Positions 53,976 through 63,995 of a DNA stretch of 64,000 bases are shown one piece after another (the first letter of the stretch is position 1; each line of letters starts with the position of its first letter). Under the pieces are notes generated by a model. It did not search any database and had not been told where the DNA came from. It saw only the letters and a program-made list of their open reading frames with translations. Made by a program: the position numbers and the translations under genes. The stretch comes from Marinimicrobium alkaliphilum. Its GTDB lineage: Bacteria; Pseudomonadota; Gammaproteobacteria; Pseudomonadales; Cellvibrionaceae. The stretch is taken from contig NZ_QGMQ01000004.1 in NCBI RefSeq assembly GCF_003259155.1, positions 365,340-429,339 on the forward strand, written 5' to 3'.

Positions 53976-56804
53976 TTAAACGCTCAGTGCCTCGTCGATG
54001 AAACGCTTCTGTTCTTCAAGGTGGACAGACATATAGCCTGACGCGGGTGCGGCGGACGGTGCCCGGCCCACATACTCCAAGTTGATCTTGGGATGGGTTT
54101 CACCGATGACCCGACGCATATGGTGCTGACTGCTATACCAGGCGCCCTGGTTCTGCGGCTCTTCCTGGCACCAGACAATATCCTTAAGTTTCTTAAAGGG
54201 CTGAAGCACGGTCTTGAGCTCCGCCTCCGGGAAGGGGTATAACTGCTCCAGGCGTACCAGTGCGACATCGTCCTGACCGCGCTCCATCCGCTCCTCCAGC
54301 AAATGATAATAAACCTTGCCACTGCACAAAACGACACGCTTGGCCTTGGCAGGGTCGATGTTGTCATCGCCCAGAACATTGTGGAAGTGGCCATTGGCCA
54401 GATCTTCCAGACTTGAGGTCGCCAACTTGTGACGCAGAATCCACTTGGGACTCATGACAACCAGTGGGCGACGCATCGGACGAATGGCCTGGCGGCGCAG
54501 CATATGGAATACCTGCCCGGGCGTGGTCGGGATACACACCTGAATATTGTGCTCGGCACACAACTGCATGAAACGCTCAAGGCGCGCCGAAGAATGCTCA
54601 GGCCCCTGCCCTTCATAGCCGTGGGGCAGCAACATGGTCAGACTGCACAACCGCCCCCACTTGTGCTCACCACTGGTGATGAACTGGTCGATAACCACCT
54701 GTGCACCATTGGCGAAATCCCCGAACTGCGCTTCCCAGACAATCAGCGCATCGGGCGTAGTCGTCGAATAACCGTACTCAAAGGCCAGCACGGCCTCTTC
54801 CGACAAATACGAGTCATAGAGATCAAAAACGGGCTGGTCGTCGCTCAGATGCTGCAGCGGCGTATAGCTGGTGCCGTCTTTCTGGTTGTGCAAGACCGCG
54901 TGGCGGTGGGAGAAAGTGCCTCGCCCGATATCTTGGCCAGTCATGCGCACGCCGTAGCCCTGATCGAGCAAGGTGGCGTAGGCAAGCGTTTCCGCCATGC
55001 CCCAATTGATGGGCAGGGAACCGGCCGCCATTTTTTTGCGATCTTCGTAGATCTTGCCAACCTGCTTCTGCACCTGAACGCCATCGGGGATGTCGCACAT
55101 TTTGTTGGCCAGCTCTTGCAGGCGCTTGAGCGGAAAGCCGGTATTGCCTTCAGCAGTCCAATCATGACCCAGGTAAGGTGACCAATCCACAAACAGGCTG
55201 CTGTCCGGCTCACTGACGAGGCCTTTGGCCACGTGCTCCCCGCGATCCAGCGTCGCCCGATATTCTCTGGCCATCTCGTCAACCTTGTCCTTGTCGACCA
55301 CACCTTCGGCAATCAGTCTATCGGCGTAAAGTGTCCGGGTCGTCTTTTGCTTGCGGATGACCTTATACATCAATGGCTGAGTCGCAGACGGCTCATCCGT
55401 CTCATTGTGGCCGCGGCGGCGATAGCACACCAAATCAATAACCACGTCCTTCCCAAATTCATAGCGATAATCGGTCGCCAGCTGCGCCACAAACAGTACT
55501 GCGTCCGGGTCATCACCGTTGACGTGAAAAATCGGGCACTCGATCATCTTGGCGACATCGGTACAATATTCGGTGGAGCGCGCATCATCGCGGCGGCTGG
55601 TGGTAAAACCCACCTGGTTGTTGATCACCAGATGCAGCGTACCGCCGGTGCCGTAGGCCCGGGTCTGAGACATCTGAAAGGTTTCCATAACCACGCCCTG
55701 ACCCGCGAAGGCGGCATCGCCGTGAACCACGATGGGCACAACCTTATCGCCTTTCTTGTCGTCACGGCGGTCCTGGCGTGCACGCACGGACCCCTCGACC
55801 ACCGGAGAAACGATCTCCAGGTGCGACGGGTTAAAAGCCATGGCCATATGCAGCTCGCCGCCCGGGGTCATGACATTGGATGAAAAACCCTGGTGGTATT
55901 TTACGTCCCCGGAGGTGTCAACCAGGCGCTTGCCCTCAAACTCTTCAAACAGGTCCGACGGGCGCTTACCAAACACATTGACGAGGGTGTTGAGGCGGCC
56001 GCGGTGGGCCATCCCTAGAACGATCTCCTTGGCACCTTTACTGCCCGCACGATTGACCAGCGCGTCCACCAGCGGGATAAAGCTCTCACCGCCTTCCAGA
56101 CCGAAGCGCTTGGTACCGGGGTATTTGCTGTCGAGGTGCTTTTCCAGACCTTCAGCCGCCGTCAGACGCTCGAGTACAGCGAAGCGTTGCTCCGGGCTGT
56201 GATCCGGGGCGGAACGCACGCTTTCCAGACGCTGTTGAAGCCACTGCTTCTCGGACAGGTTGGTGATGTGCATGATCTCGGGGCCGATATGGCCACAATA
56301 GGTCTGCTCCAGGGCATCGATGATTTCGCTGAGCTTGGCTTCGTCCTTGCCAATAAAGAGCGGACCGGTCTGGAATACCGTGTCCAGGTCAGCACTGGTC
56401 AGGCCGTGGAAGCCCAGCTCCAGATCCGGCACCTGGGAACGTTCCATGATACCCAGCGGATCAAGCTTGGCTTTTTGGTGGCCTCGAAAACGGTAAGAGC
56501 TGATCAGCTGTACAACCTTGACTTGCTTACGCTCATGCTCAACGCTGCCAGCCGAGGCGCCATCCACCACGGCTCGCGGCCGGCGCTTGCCGAGTTGCTC
56601 AAAGTGTGAGCGGACGACCGAGTGAGGGGTATCCTGAGTCACGACGCCATCGACCCGGGGCAACTGCTCAAAATAGTTACGCCATTGCTCGGGCACGGCA
56701 TTCGGATCGTGAAGATATGTGTCGTAGAGCTCTTCGACGTAGGCCGCGTTGCCGCCGGAGATGTGCGACGTGCGCCAGTATTGCTCCATGATGCTGTCTT
56801 GCAT
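53976..56804 (-). CDS. sucA: 2-oxoglutarate dehydrogenase E1
   Basis: About 942-residue thiamine-diphosphate decarboxylase. The N-terminus MQDSIMEQYWRTSHISGGNAAYVEELYD mirrors E. coli SucA, supporting ATG at 56802-56804 over a GTG three codons upstream that lacks a ribosome site (AAGGTG lies 7 bases before the ATG). GMAHRGRLNTLVNVFGK and HGDAAFAGQGVVMETFQMS form the ThDP site, with FHVNGDDPDAV next. QRRYNET-type RRRGHNETDEPSATQP is the catalytic loop. HGYEGQGPEHSSARLERFMQL closes the transketolase-like half. It follows sdhB after 215 bp. Confidence 0.97.
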   Translation of the reverse strand: MQDSIMEQYWRTSHISGGNAAYVEELYDTYLHDPNAVPEQWRNYFEQLPRVDGVVTQDTPHSVVRSHFEQLGKRRPRAVVDGASAGSVEHERKQVKVVQLISSYRFRGHQKAKLDPLGIMERSQVPDLELGFHGLTSADLDTVFQTGPLFIGKDEAKLSEIIDALEQTYCGHIGPEIMHITNLSEKQWLQQRLESVRSAPDHSPEQRFAVLERLTAAEGLEKHLDSKYPGTKRFGLEGGESFIPLVDALVNRAGSKGAKEIVLGMAHRGRLNTLVNVFGKRPSDLFEEFEGKRLVDTSGDVKYHQGFSSNVMTPGGELHMAMAFNPSHLEIVSPVVEGSVRARQDRRDDKKGDKVVPIVVHGDAAFAGQGVVMETFQMSQTRAYGTGGTLHLVINNQVGFTTSRRDDARSTEYCTDVAKMIECPIFHVNGDDPDAVLFVAQLATDYRYEFGKDVVIDLVCYRRRGHNETDEPSATQPLMYKVIRKQKTTRTLYADRLIAEGVVDKDKVDEMAREYRATLDRGEHVAKGLVSEPDSSLFVDWSPYLGHDWTAEGNTGFPLKRLQELANKMCDIPDGVQVQKQVGKIYEDRKKMAAGSLPINWGMAETLAYATLLDQGYGVRMTGQDIGRGTFSHRHAVLHNQKDGTSYTPLQHLSDDQPVFDLYDSYLSEEAVLAFEYGYSTTTPDALIVWEAQFGDFANGAQVVIDQFITSGEHKWGRLCSLTMLLPHGYEGQGPEHSSARLERFMQLCAEHNIQVCIPTTPGQVFHMLRRQAIRPMRRPLVVMSPKWILRHKLATSSLEDLANGHFHNVLGDDNIDPAKAKRVVLCSGKVYYHLLEERMERGQDDVALVRLEQLYPFPEAELKTVLQPFKKLKDIVWCQEEPQNQGAWYSSQHHMRRVIGETHPKINLEYVGRAPSAAPASGYMSVHLEEQKRFIDEALSV

Positions 56805-57019
56805 TACACCCACCTTGTCATTGAGGCCCGCCGGGGATGTCCCGCCACTCCTCCTATTTTAGCTACTAAAACACGCTCTGCTTGTGGCAGGCGTGCCGCT
56901 TTTGTTCTGGTGTGACCGCCGCTCCGGCAGCGGATACACAAATGCGCCACAGCACCGGCGGGCTCGGCCGGCGGGGGTGTGGCGCACTGTTACTCAGGTT
57001 TCGCTCATGTCGCCGCGGA

Positions 57020-57724
57020 TCAAGTCCCGCTGCGCAGTAACATGTTGCGAATGTGTCCGATGGCCCGCGTGGGGTTAAGCCCCTTGGGACAAACAGAGAC
57101 ACAGTTTTGGATACCGTGGCAGCGGAACACGCTGAACGGGTCATCCAGGCTGCTCAGGCGCTGCTCAGTGGCGGTATCGCGGCTGTCAGCCAGGAAGCGA
57201 TAAGCCTGCAGCAGTCCCGCCGGACCGATGAACTTGTCCGGATTCCACCAGAAAGACGGACAGCTGCTGGAGCAGCAAGCGCACAGAATGCACTCGTACA
57301 GTCCGTCCAGTTTGGCCCGCTCTTCCGGCGACTGCAAGCGCTCAATGGCCGGCGCCGGCGTATCGTTTTGCAGAAAGGGCTCAATTTTCTTGTACTGATC
57401 GTAGAACTGGGTCATGTCGACCACCAGGTCCCGGATCACCGGCAGGCCGGTCAGCGGGCGAACCACCAGCTTGTTGTTCTTCACCGCCTCTGACAAGGGG
57501 GTGATACAGGCCAGGCCGTTCTTACCGTTGATATTCATGCCATCGGAGCCACACACGCCCTCGCGACAGGAGCGGCGATAGGACAATGTCTGGTCTTGCG
57601 CCTTAAGCTTCTCCAGCACATCCAGCACCATCAGGTCCTTGCCCTGGGTATCCAGCTCATAGGACTGCATGGACGGCGCTTTGTCCGTCTCGGGGTTGTA
57701 ACGATAGATTTCTACCTTCAACAT
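57020..57724 (-). CDS. sdhB: Succinate dehydrogenase iron-sulfur subunit
   Basis: 234 residues. The plant-type ferredoxin half has CREGVCGSDGMNINGKNGLAC with the [2Fe-2S] cysteines. The C-terminal ferredoxin half has CILCACCSSSCPSFWW and CHGIQNCVSVCPKGLNP for the [4Fe-4S] and [3Fe-4S] clusters. It transfers electrons from SdhA to quinone. GGGGAG lies 11 bases before the ATG. It is the fourth gene of sdhCDAB. Confidence 0.98.
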   Translation of the reverse strand: MLKVEIYRYNPETDKAPSMQSYELDTQGKDLMVLDVLEKLKAQDQTLSYRRSCREGVCGSDGMNINGKNGLACITPLSEAVKNNKLVVRPLTGLPVIRDLVVDMTQFYDQYKKIEPFLQNDTPAPAIERLQSPEERAKLDGLYECILCACCSSSCPSFWWNPDKFIGPAGLLQAYRFLADSRDTATEQRLSSLDDPFSVFRCHGIQNCVSVCPKGLNPTRAIGHIRNMLLRSGT

Positions 57725-57744
57725 CTTTGATCAACTCCCCTGCA

Positions 57745-59517
57745 TTAATAGGTGCGGATTTGCGGTTTAAAGGTCTCCATGGTGCGGGGCTTGAAGTTCA
57801 CCTCGCGCTTGCCCACACGCTTACCGTCCGGGAAGTACATGGAATGGCACAACCAATTCTCGTCGTCGCGCTCCTGGAAATCGTCGCGCGCGTGAGCACC
57901 GCGAGATTCCTTACGCTCCTCAGCCGCAACCGCTGTGGCCTCGGCCACTTCCAGCAGATTCTGCAACTCCAGCGCTTCGATACGCGTGGTATTGAAGGCG
58001 TTGCTCTTGTCGGTGATGCTGACGTTTTCGATACGCTCGCGCAGCGCAGCCAGCTTTTTGATGCCTTCCTGCATGAACTCACCCTTGCGGAATACGCCGA
58101 AGTAGTTCTGCATGATGGTTTGCAACTCGGCACGCAGCTCCGCAGGGCCTTCACCGCCTTCAGAGGCGTTGATCTTGTTCAGACGCGCCATGGCCGCCTC
58201 AATATCAGCGTCGGTGGCTTCACGGTGCTCTACGCCTTCACGCAGCGCTTTTTCGATGAACTGGCCGGCAGAGCGACCAAACACCACCAGATCCAGCAAC
58301 GAGTTACCGCCCAGACGGTTGGCGCCGTGGACCGATACGCACGCGGCCTCACCGCAGGCATAAAAACCTTCGATGACCTTGTCGTTGCCACTCTCATCCA
58401 GAGTCAGGGCCTGACCGCTGACATTGGTCGGGATACCACCCATCATGTAATGGCAGGTGGGCACCACCGGGATCGGCTCTTTGACCGGGTCCACGTGGGC
58501 AAAGGTGCGCGACAGCTCACAGATACCGGGCAGGCGGCTTTCCAGCACTTCCTCACCCAGATGATCGAGCTTCAGCAGTACGTGATCCTTGTTCGGGCCA
58601 CAACCGCGGCCTTCCAGGATCTCCAGCACCATTGAGCGGGCCACGACGTCACGGCCAGCCAGGTCTTTGGCGTTGGGTGCGTAACGCTCCATAAAGCGCT
58701 CGCCTTCGGCGTTAATCAGGTAACCGCCCTCGCCGCGGCAACCCTCGGTCACCAAGGTCCCCGCACCGTAAATGCCGGTGGGATGGAACTGCCACATTTC
58801 CATATCCTGCATGGGGAAGCCTGCGCGCAGCGCCATACCAATGCCATCGCCGGTATTGATGTGGGCGTTGGTGGTAGAGGCATAGATACGCCCCGCGCCG
58901 CCGGTTGCGAATACGGTGGCCTTGGACTTCACATAGACCACTTCACCGTCTTCAATATTGATTGCGACCACGCCGACCACGGCGCCGTCCTGGTTCTTCA
59001 CCAGATCGACCGCGAACCACTCGTTCAGGAACACGGTGTTGTTCTTGATGTTGTTCTGGTACAAGGTATGCAGGAGCGCGTGCCCGGTACGGTCAGCTGC
59101 CGCACAGGTGCGCGCCGCCTGGCCACCCTTACCGAAATCTTTGGACTGCCCACCGAACGGACGCTGGTAAATACGGCCGTTTTCGGTGCGCGAGAACGGC
59201 AAGCCCATGTGCTCAAGCTCAAACACCGCTTCCGGGCCCACGGAGCACATATACTCGATGGCTTCCTGATCACCGATATAGTCCGAACCTTTGACGGTGT
59301 CGTACATGTGCCAGCGCCAATCGTCATTCGGATCTGAACTGGCAATGGCGCAGGTAATGCCGCCTTGCGCGGAGACCGTATGCGAGCGGGTCGGAAAAAC
59401 CTTGGTGATTACCGCTGTTTTGTAGCCGGACTGGGACAGCTGCAGAGCGGCACGCATGCCCGCGCCGCCGCCGCCAATTACAATACCGTCAAACGAAATA
59501 GTGCGAATATTTGCCAT
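57745..59517 (-). CDS. sdhA: Succinate dehydrogenase flavoprotein subunit
   Basis: 590 residues. [23 protein letters not shown] is the FAD loop. [10 protein letters not shown] contains the His (HTVSAQGG) that covalently binds [34 protein letters not shown] and [19 protein letters not shown] are further family motifs, and [19 protein letters not shown] completes the signature. It oxidises succinate to fumarate at the membrane. The ATG at 59515-59517 lies 4 bp beyond the sdhD stop; the frame extends 9 codons upstream without support. Confidence 0.98.
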   Translation of the reverse strand: MANIRTISFDGIVIGGGGAGMRAALQLSQSGYKTAVITKVFPTRSHTVSAQGGITCAIASSDPNDDWRWHMYDTVKGSDYIGDQEAIEYMCSVGPEAVFELEHMGLPFSRTENGRIYQRPFGGQSKDFGKGGQAARTCAAADRTGHALLHTLYQNNIKNNTVFLNEWFAVDLVKNQDGAVVGVVAINIEDGEVVYVKSKATVFATGGAGRIYASTTNAHINTGDGIGMALRAGFPMQDMEMWQFHPTGIYGAGTLVTEGCRGEGGYLINAEGERFMERYAPNAKDLAGRDVVARSMVLEILEGRGCGPNKDHVLLKLDHLGEEVLESRLPGICELSRTFAHVDPVKEPIPVVPTCHYMMGGIPTNVSGQALTLDESGNDKVIEGFYACGEAACVSVHGANRLGGNSLLDLVVFGRSAGQFIEKALREGVEHREATDADIEAAMARLNKINASEGGEGPAELRAELQTIMQNYFGVFRKGEFMQEGIKKLAALRERIENVSITDKSNAFNTTRIEALELQNLLEVAEATAVAAEERKESRGAHARDDFQERDDENWLCHSMYFPDGKRVGKREVNFKPRTMETFKPQIRTY

Positions 59518-59521
59518 CAGA

Positions 59522-59890
59522 TTAGATTCCCCAGATGATTTCAATGCCCCACACGGCGTAAGTCACCGCGACTACGGCCAGGATAACCTGGGCGATCAGG
59601 CGCAATACGACGGCTTTGCTGCCCATCATGCGCTCCGTGAGGTAGTCGGTCAGTACGGCCCAGAGTCCGATCCAGGCGTGTGCAATCACTGATACGAGCG
59701 TAATCAGGGTGAAGATGCGCACCCACAGCTGACTGAACAGTGTCTGCCACTGGGCGTATTCCATCCCGGGGTTCAACAACAGATAAAAAACGATAAACAA
59801 AGTGTATGCTGCCATGGCGACCGCGCTCACACGCTGGACCAGCCAATCGTAAAGGCCACTACGGCCAAAACTGGTTACTGCCGTTACCAT
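59522..59890 (-). CDS. sdhD: Succinate dehydrogenase membrane anchor subunit D
   Basis: 122 residues with three membrane helices. [28 protein letters not shown] is the first, with the quinone-site SxxxR-type start. [19 protein letters not shown] contains the heme-b ligand His. It anchors SdhAB and forms the quinone site with SdhC. Its start overlaps the sdhC stop by 7 bp. Confidence 0.95.
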   Translation of the reverse strand: MVTAVTSFGRSGLYDWLVQRVSAVAMAAYTLFIVFYLLLNPGMEYAQWQTLFSQLWVRIFTLITLVSVIAHAWIGLWAVLTDYLTERMMGSKAVVLRLIAQVILAVVAVTYAVWGIEIIWGI

Positions 59891-60258
59891 ACCCAGACTC
59901 CTGCCAGAATAATCAGTACTACAGCCACGGCCAATGCCACCCAGGCACCGATGCGACCACCTTTAAGGGACTCGCCTAAGCCACAATCCATCAGCAGATG
60001 GCGCACCCCCATAACAGCGTGATACGCCAGGGTAGCGAGCACGGCCCAGACCACAAACTTGATCAACGGGGCACTGAGTGACTCTTGCAGAGCAATAAAA
60101 CTCTCCTCACTGCGCAGGCTCGCCGCGAGCAACCACAGCAAAACAGCAGTGCCGGCAAACAAAAATACGCCAGAGAGACGATGGAGAATAGAAACGATAG
60201 CGGTAATGGGAAGCTTGATGGTGGAGATATCGAGGTTAACAGGTCGATTGCTTTTCAC
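59884..60258 (-). CDS. sdhC: Succinate dehydrogenase cytochrome b556 subunit
   Basis: 124 residues, three membrane helices. RPVNLDISTIKLPITAIVSILHRLSGVFLF is the SdhC signature, with Ser and Arg of the quinone site in SILHRLSG. LAYHAVMGVRHLLMDCG carries the heme-b ligand His. The start is GTG (60256-60258); AAGG is 12 bases upstream. It heads the sdhCDAB-sucAB-lpd-sucCD block. Confidence 0.95.
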   Translation of the reverse strand: MKSNRPVNLDISTIKLPITAIVSILHRLSGVFLFAGTAVLLWLLAASLRSEESFIALQESLSAPLIKFVVWAVLATLAYHAVMGVRHLLMDCGLGESLKGGRIGAWVALAVAVVLIILAGVWVW

Positions 60259-60381
60259 GGTCGTTAATCACCTTTTGGCCCGATGTGGGCAGGTTGACGG
60301 AATGCGCGTTCAACGCGTCGGTTTCCAGCGCGCGATACACCTCTTTCAGCCAGTGCACCACTCCCTGCAAAGTCGCGCCGT

Positions 60382-60410
60382 ATTATAAGGACTCAGGGTA
60401 TGAAACACAA
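60382..60410 (-). promoter_or_regulatory. Candidate sdhC promoter
   Basis: On the minus strand TTGTGT (60405-60410), a 17-bp spacer and a perfect TATAAT (60382-60387). It lies about 125 bp upstream of the sdhC GTG and would drive the sdh-suc block. Confidence 0.55.
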
Positions 60411-60582
60411 ATGCAAAAGGGCCGAAAATAGCGCTTCAGCGGCATTTTTGGGCACCAAATGAGGGCATGATGATATACGTTTAGCATACCATTTGAGATC
60501 TACCCCCAAAAACCGCTATAAGTCATACAAATAAAGGTGATGAAATTCACACCCAGAGCTACCCGAGCGTTCGTATCTCCTC

Positions 60583-60588
60583 TATAAT
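60583..60588 (+). promoter_or_regulatory. gltA -10 hexamer
   Basis: Perfect TATAAT on the plus strand, about 150 bp before the gltA start. No good -35 at 16-18 bp spacing (TACCCG at 60560), so activator dependence or a different start is possible. Confidence 0.45.
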
Positions 60589-60738
60589 GCCGCCTCCCAA
60601 CGGTACCATCCCGGCGGTTTGACAACTGCCTGAGGGGCCCTATAGTGACCCTCATTTGACACGCACATCGTGTATACCCGGTCTGGCCCCGCTGCCATAC
60701 CCGCACGCAAGATCCCACAGCAACTACAGGAGTCCGTA

Positions 60739-62019
60739 ATGACTGACAAAAGAGCACGTTTAACGGTCGACGGGCTGGAAGCACCTATTGATTTGGCAAT
60801 TCATTCCAGCTCTGTCGGCCCCGACGTGATTGACGTCTCCGGCCTGACCAAGAAAGGCTACTTCACTTACGATCCCGGTTTCATGTCAACCGCCCCCTGC
60901 GAGTCCAAAATCACTTACATCGACGGCGGCAAGGGCGTTCTGCTGCATCGCGGCTACCCCATCGACCAACTCGCCGAACACTCGGACTATATGGAAGTGT
61001 GTTATCTGCTGTTAAACGGCGAGCTGCCGACCGACGCGCAGAAGAAGGCTTTCAGCGATGCCGTCATGGCAAACGCCAAAGTCGACCCGAGCGTCGCCAA
61101 CCTGATCAAAAGCTTTGCCCGCGATGCTCACCCGATGGCCATCATGGGCAGTGCGATCAATGCCCTGGCAGCGGTCTACAACAACGATATTGATATCAGC
61201 AAAGAAGAAGACCGGCTGCAGACCGCCTACCGTCTGATTGGCCAGGTGCCGACACTGGCCGCGATGGCCTACAAGCACAGCAAAGGCGAAGCATTTATTG
61301 AGCCCGACGCCAGCCTGAGCTATGCCGAGAACTTCCTGCATATGACGTTTGGCAAGGCGGGCGAGAAACCCAACGTCAAACCGGTGCTGGCCAAAGCCGT
61401 TGATCGCCTGTTTATTCTGCACGCCGATCACGAACAGAACGCATCCACCTCGACCGTGCGTCTGTCCGGTTCTTCGGGCACCAACCCGTTTGCGGCTATT
61501 GCGGCCGGCGTAGCCACCCTCTGGGGCCCTGCCCACGGCGGTGCCAACGAAGCGGTACTGAACATGCTCGACGAAGTCGGCAGCGTTGAGAACATCGATA
61601 AGTATGTCGCCAAAGCCAAAGACAAGGCTGACCCCTTCCGCCTGATGGGCTTCGGTCACCGTGTTTACAAAAACTTTGACCCGCGCGCAAAGGTGATGAA
61701 AGTCGCCTGTGACGAAGTACTGGTTGAGCTGGGCAAAGAAGACGAGCCGCTGCTGGATATTGCCAAACGCCTGGAAAAAATCGCACTGGAAGACGATTAC
61801 TTTATCCAGAAAAAACTCTATCCTAACGTGGACTTCTACTCCGGCATTATCATGAAAGCAATGGAGATTCCCACCGAAATGTTTACTGTGATGTTTACCC
61901 TCGGCCGCGCTGTTGGCTGGTATTCACACTGGAACGAAATGGTGAGTGCGCCCTACAAAATTGGTCGTCCGCGCCAACTGTACACCGGCTACACCCAGCG
62001 GGATTATCCGCAGAAGTGA
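60739..62019 (+). CDS. gltA: Citrate synthase (type II)
   Basis: 426 residues. It condenses acetyl-CoA with oxaloacetate. [47 protein letters not shown] carries both catalytic His residues, and [19 protein letters not shown] contains a substrate Arg/His. The catalytic Asp is in PNVDFYSG. An N-terminal extension with the NADH-sensing region marks the hexameric Gram-negative type. AGGAG lies 8 bases before the ATG at 60739; a start at 60670 is unsupported. It is divergent from sdhC and ends at a strong terminator. Confidence 0.98.
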   Translation: MTDKRARLTVDGLEAPIDLAIHSSSVGPDVIDVSGLTKKGYFTYDPGFMSTAPCESKITYIDGGKGVLLHRGYPIDQLAEHSDYMEVCYLLLNGELPTDAQKKAFSDAVMANAKVDPSVANLIKSFARDAHPMAIMGSAINALAAVYNNDIDISKEEDRLQTAYRLIGQVPTLAAMAYKHSKGEAFIEPDASLSYAENFLHMTFGKAGEKPNVKPVLAKAVDRLFILHADHEQNASTSTVRLSGSSGTNPFAAIAAGVATLWGPAHGGANEAVLNMLDEVGSVENIDKYVAKAKDKADPFRLMGFGHRVYKNFDPRAKVMKVACDEVLVELGKEDEPLLDIAKRLEKIALEDDYFIQKKLYPNVDFYSGIIMKAMEIPTEMFTVMFTLGRAVGWYSHWNEMVSAPYKIGRPRQLYTGYTQRDYPQK

Positions 62020-62034
62020 TTGATCGGCTGGACA

Positions 62035-62067
62035 TAAAAAAGGGCTGCATTTGCAGCCCTTTTTTAT
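62035..62067 (+). terminator. Intrinsic terminator of gltA
   Basis: AAAAAGGGCTGCA, a short loop and TGCAGCCCTTTTTT form a 9-bp GC-rich stem with A and T runs on either side, about 20 bases after the gltA stop. Confidence 0.92.
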
Positions 62068-62091
62068 TGGGAGATATGTTTTGAAGGTTTG

Positions 62092-62281
62092 GTGCCTCAG
62101 GTGTCGGATTACGGCTCCGCCTAATCCGACCTACTGGAAGCAGCGTGCCATCGCATGAGTAGGTCGGATTAGCCCGCAGGGCGTAATCCGACAGAGCCGC
62201 ACCCAACCCGGACCAACGCACCATCGCCCGAGTAGGTCGGATTAGCCCGCAGGGCGTAATCCGACAGAGCCGCACCCAATC
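62092..62281. repeat. REP cluster 12 (three elements, 73-bp tandem)
   Basis: Between the gltA terminator and the porin stop. Element 1 faces right; elements 2 and 3 face left and repeat with a 73-bp period (62159 and 62232), including a shared spacer CGCACCCAA(C/T)CCGGACC. The GGTGCCTCAG box frames the left end only. With the terminator it fills the 293-bp convergent gap. Confidence 0.9.
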
Positions 62282-62312
62282 CGGACCGAGGCACATCCCC
62301 AATTGTCTACAA

Positions 62313-63503
62313 CTAAAAACTCGCTTCGGCCTGCAACCACAACTTCCGGGTGTCGGAGCCAAAATCGTCGGCCTGATAATCGGCATATTTGAGTAACAGC
62401 CCCACCGGCCCTACCCGCTTCGCCGCGCTAAAGGCAAACTCTTGCCCATAACTCACACTGCCTTCATCAGACGAGAAATCGTGAACCATCACCATCACAT
62501 TCACGCCGGCGATAGCCGTGCCGGCCGTGAAGTATATGTTCTCGATCCCTGCCGCCGGAGTCTCCAGAAAACGATCCGTCCACCCCTGAAAGGCGTGCGC
62601 CGTCGCCAGCGGGGTCGCGAAAGCGGCTGCGCCACCATCCGAGCCAAGCAGCTCGTACCCCAGCTTGACGGTAAACTGTCCGAGCTTTACCGCGCCTTCC
62701 GCCAACAGATAATCCGCTGAATAGCTCATCGGGTTGTCGCCGGCATCGCTTTGGGTGGCGTACTCCAGGGTGTAGCTCAACTGCGGATTGATCACACCCT
62801 GCCAACGCACGCCCAGCGTGTCGCTGGAGAGCCCCGGTGCACTTTCATTGTCCAGCAGATACGCATAACCGGTAAGCGCACCAAACGACAGGCCATCGTA
62901 TTTCACGTTGAGCAAGTGACTGTCGTGGCGATGATCACCAATGGGGTTCAATTCACCAAAGATGCGATTGACGTTATCCAGGTAGGCGTAAAAGATAGTG
63001 GTGTCCTGCACGCTCTTGTCCGTGATCGAAAAGGCATCGTAAGTCTGTTCGTTCTGACGCCAACCAACACCGCCGACAAAACGCTGGTTGTCCAGCAGGA
63101 TACGCTGGCGACCCAGGCGCGCTTGGGTATCGCCCCATTGGTAGCGAATAAAGGCCTGATTGACTTCGGTACCCTCCGGGTCAGCGATAATGACCGCGCC
63201 GCTATTCATGGGGTCATTCCCCGCCGTGCGGTAGTCAACGCTATCCAGTTCGCGCACATCGTCAAACTCAAGCGCCAATCCCCAGCCCTGAAAGTCCCCC
63301 GAGCTGTAGGTCAACCGGGTGCGCAGGGTCAATGCACTGGCGTCCTCGAGCCCATCCCAGCTGACGTCCTCGTAGCGCAGACGAAAATTGAGCCCGGTGG
63401 TGCCTTCGCCCAGAGCCTGAACCAGGGTGGTGTCCGCTTGGGCGGTCGTCGTGCACAGGATTGAGGCAGCCGCGAGCGGAATTAGGGGCATGAGTTTATT
63501 CAT
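62313..63503 (-). CDS. Outer-membrane porin (alginate-export-like)
   Basis: 396 residues. MNKLMPLIPLAAASILCTTTAQA is a signal peptide with an AQA cleavage site. The mature part is a run of amphipathic strands. LGRQRILLDNQRFVGGVGWRQNEQTYDAFSI and VKYDGLSFGALTGYAYLL match the alginate-export/porin-type families of marine gammaproteobacteria. The last residue is Phe (LWLQAEASF), the BAM signal. The ATG at 63501-63503 has GGAG 9 bases upstream, while a Met three codons earlier has none. Substrate is unknown; a monocistronic unit. Confidence 0.8.
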   Translation of the reverse strand: MNKLMPLIPLAAASILCTTTAQADTTLVQALGEGTTGLNFRLRYEDVSWDGLEDASALTLRTRLTYSSGDFQGWGLALEFDDVRELDSVDYRTAGNDPMNSGAVIIADPEGTEVNQAFIRYQWGDTQARLGRQRILLDNQRFVGGVGWRQNEQTYDAFSITDKSVQDTTIFYAYLDNVNRIFGELNPIGDHRHDSHLLNVKYDGLSFGALTGYAYLLDNESAPGLSSDTLGVRWQGVINPQLSYTLEYATQSDAGDNPMSYSADYLLAEGAVKLGQFTVKLGYELLGSDGGAAAFATPLATAHAFQGWTDRFLETPAAGIENIYFTAGTAIAGVNVMVMVHDFSSDEGSVSYGQEFAFSAAKRVGPVGLLLKYADYQADDFGSDTRKLWLQAEASF

Positions 63504-63919
63504 GGTGTTCATCTCCGTGATGAGTGTCCGGTTAGGCGTGCAACAGGGCGTGAGCAAAGCCTGTGCCAGCTTCTGAAAACCCTTATAAAATCTTTTAAAA
63601 ACAAGGTATTAGAACTGAAAACCAACACCAGCGAGGTAACCGCTTGCACGGCCGCATGCGCCAGCAAGGGGCCTTGCCCGCCCCTTGTGCGCCAGTTTGT
63701 GACAACAAGGTTACCGAAACACGCACCGAGGAATATCGATACAGATCAAAAAACCGACTAAAACCGCCCCGGTTTGGGGCATCACTTGCACACCGAGCGA
63801 CCAAGCTGGGCAAGAAATCACCCGGCAGAGCACTTTTTCCTATTAAATCAGCCTGTTTGCTTGACAGCCCCGGGGGAATTGATAAAATGCGCCCCGCTTC
63901 TGCAGAGAAGCAAAGACAT
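63504..63919. other. 416-bp gap between the porin gene and tRNA-Ala
   Basis: Holds the porin 5' leader, about 250 bp with no recognised gene or repeat, then the tRNA promoter at 63861-63888 and a short leader with the inverted repeat GCTTCTGCAGAGAAGC (63896-63911). Confidence 0.6.
63861..63888 (+). promoter_or_regulatory. tRNA-Ala promoter with GC-rich discriminator
   Basis: Perfect TTGACA at 63861-63866, a 16-bp spacer and TAAAAT at 63883-63888, followed by GCGCCCCGC. A GC-rich discriminator after the -10 is the mark of stringently controlled stable-RNA promoters. Confidence 0.78.
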
Positions 63920-63995
63920 GGGGCCATAGCTCAGCTGGGAGAGCGCAACACTGGCAGTGTTGAGGTCAGCGGTTCGATCCCGCTTGGCTCCACCA
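63920..63995 (+). tRNA. tRNA-Ala (anticodon GGC)
   Basis: A 76-base cloverleaf. Acceptor arms GGGGCCA and TGGCTCC pair with one G-T wobble. The D arm is GCTC-AGCTGGGA-GAGC. The anticodon arm is CAACA-CTGGCAG-TGTTG with GGC at 34-36, reading GCC and GCU alanine codons. The T arm is AGCGG-TTCGATC-CCGCT. The discriminator is A and CCA is encoded. Further RNA genes may follow, but the window ends 5 bases later. Confidence 0.96.

Larger units (their letters stand above)
60259..60738. other. 480-bp divergent control region between sdhC and gltA
   Basis: No gene is seen. It holds the sdhC promoter at 60382-60410 (minus strand), a -10 for gltA at 60583-60588 and an AT-rich stretch (60460-60540). A perfect 6-bp palindrome GAGATC-like motif is present near 60494 but is not assigned. 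No riboswitch fold was recognised. Confidence 0.6.

Noticed and set aside
63595..63927. 110-codon minus-strand reading frame upstream of the tRNA
   Set aside because: It overlaps the tRNA promoter and start of the tRNA, and the product has no recognisable domain.
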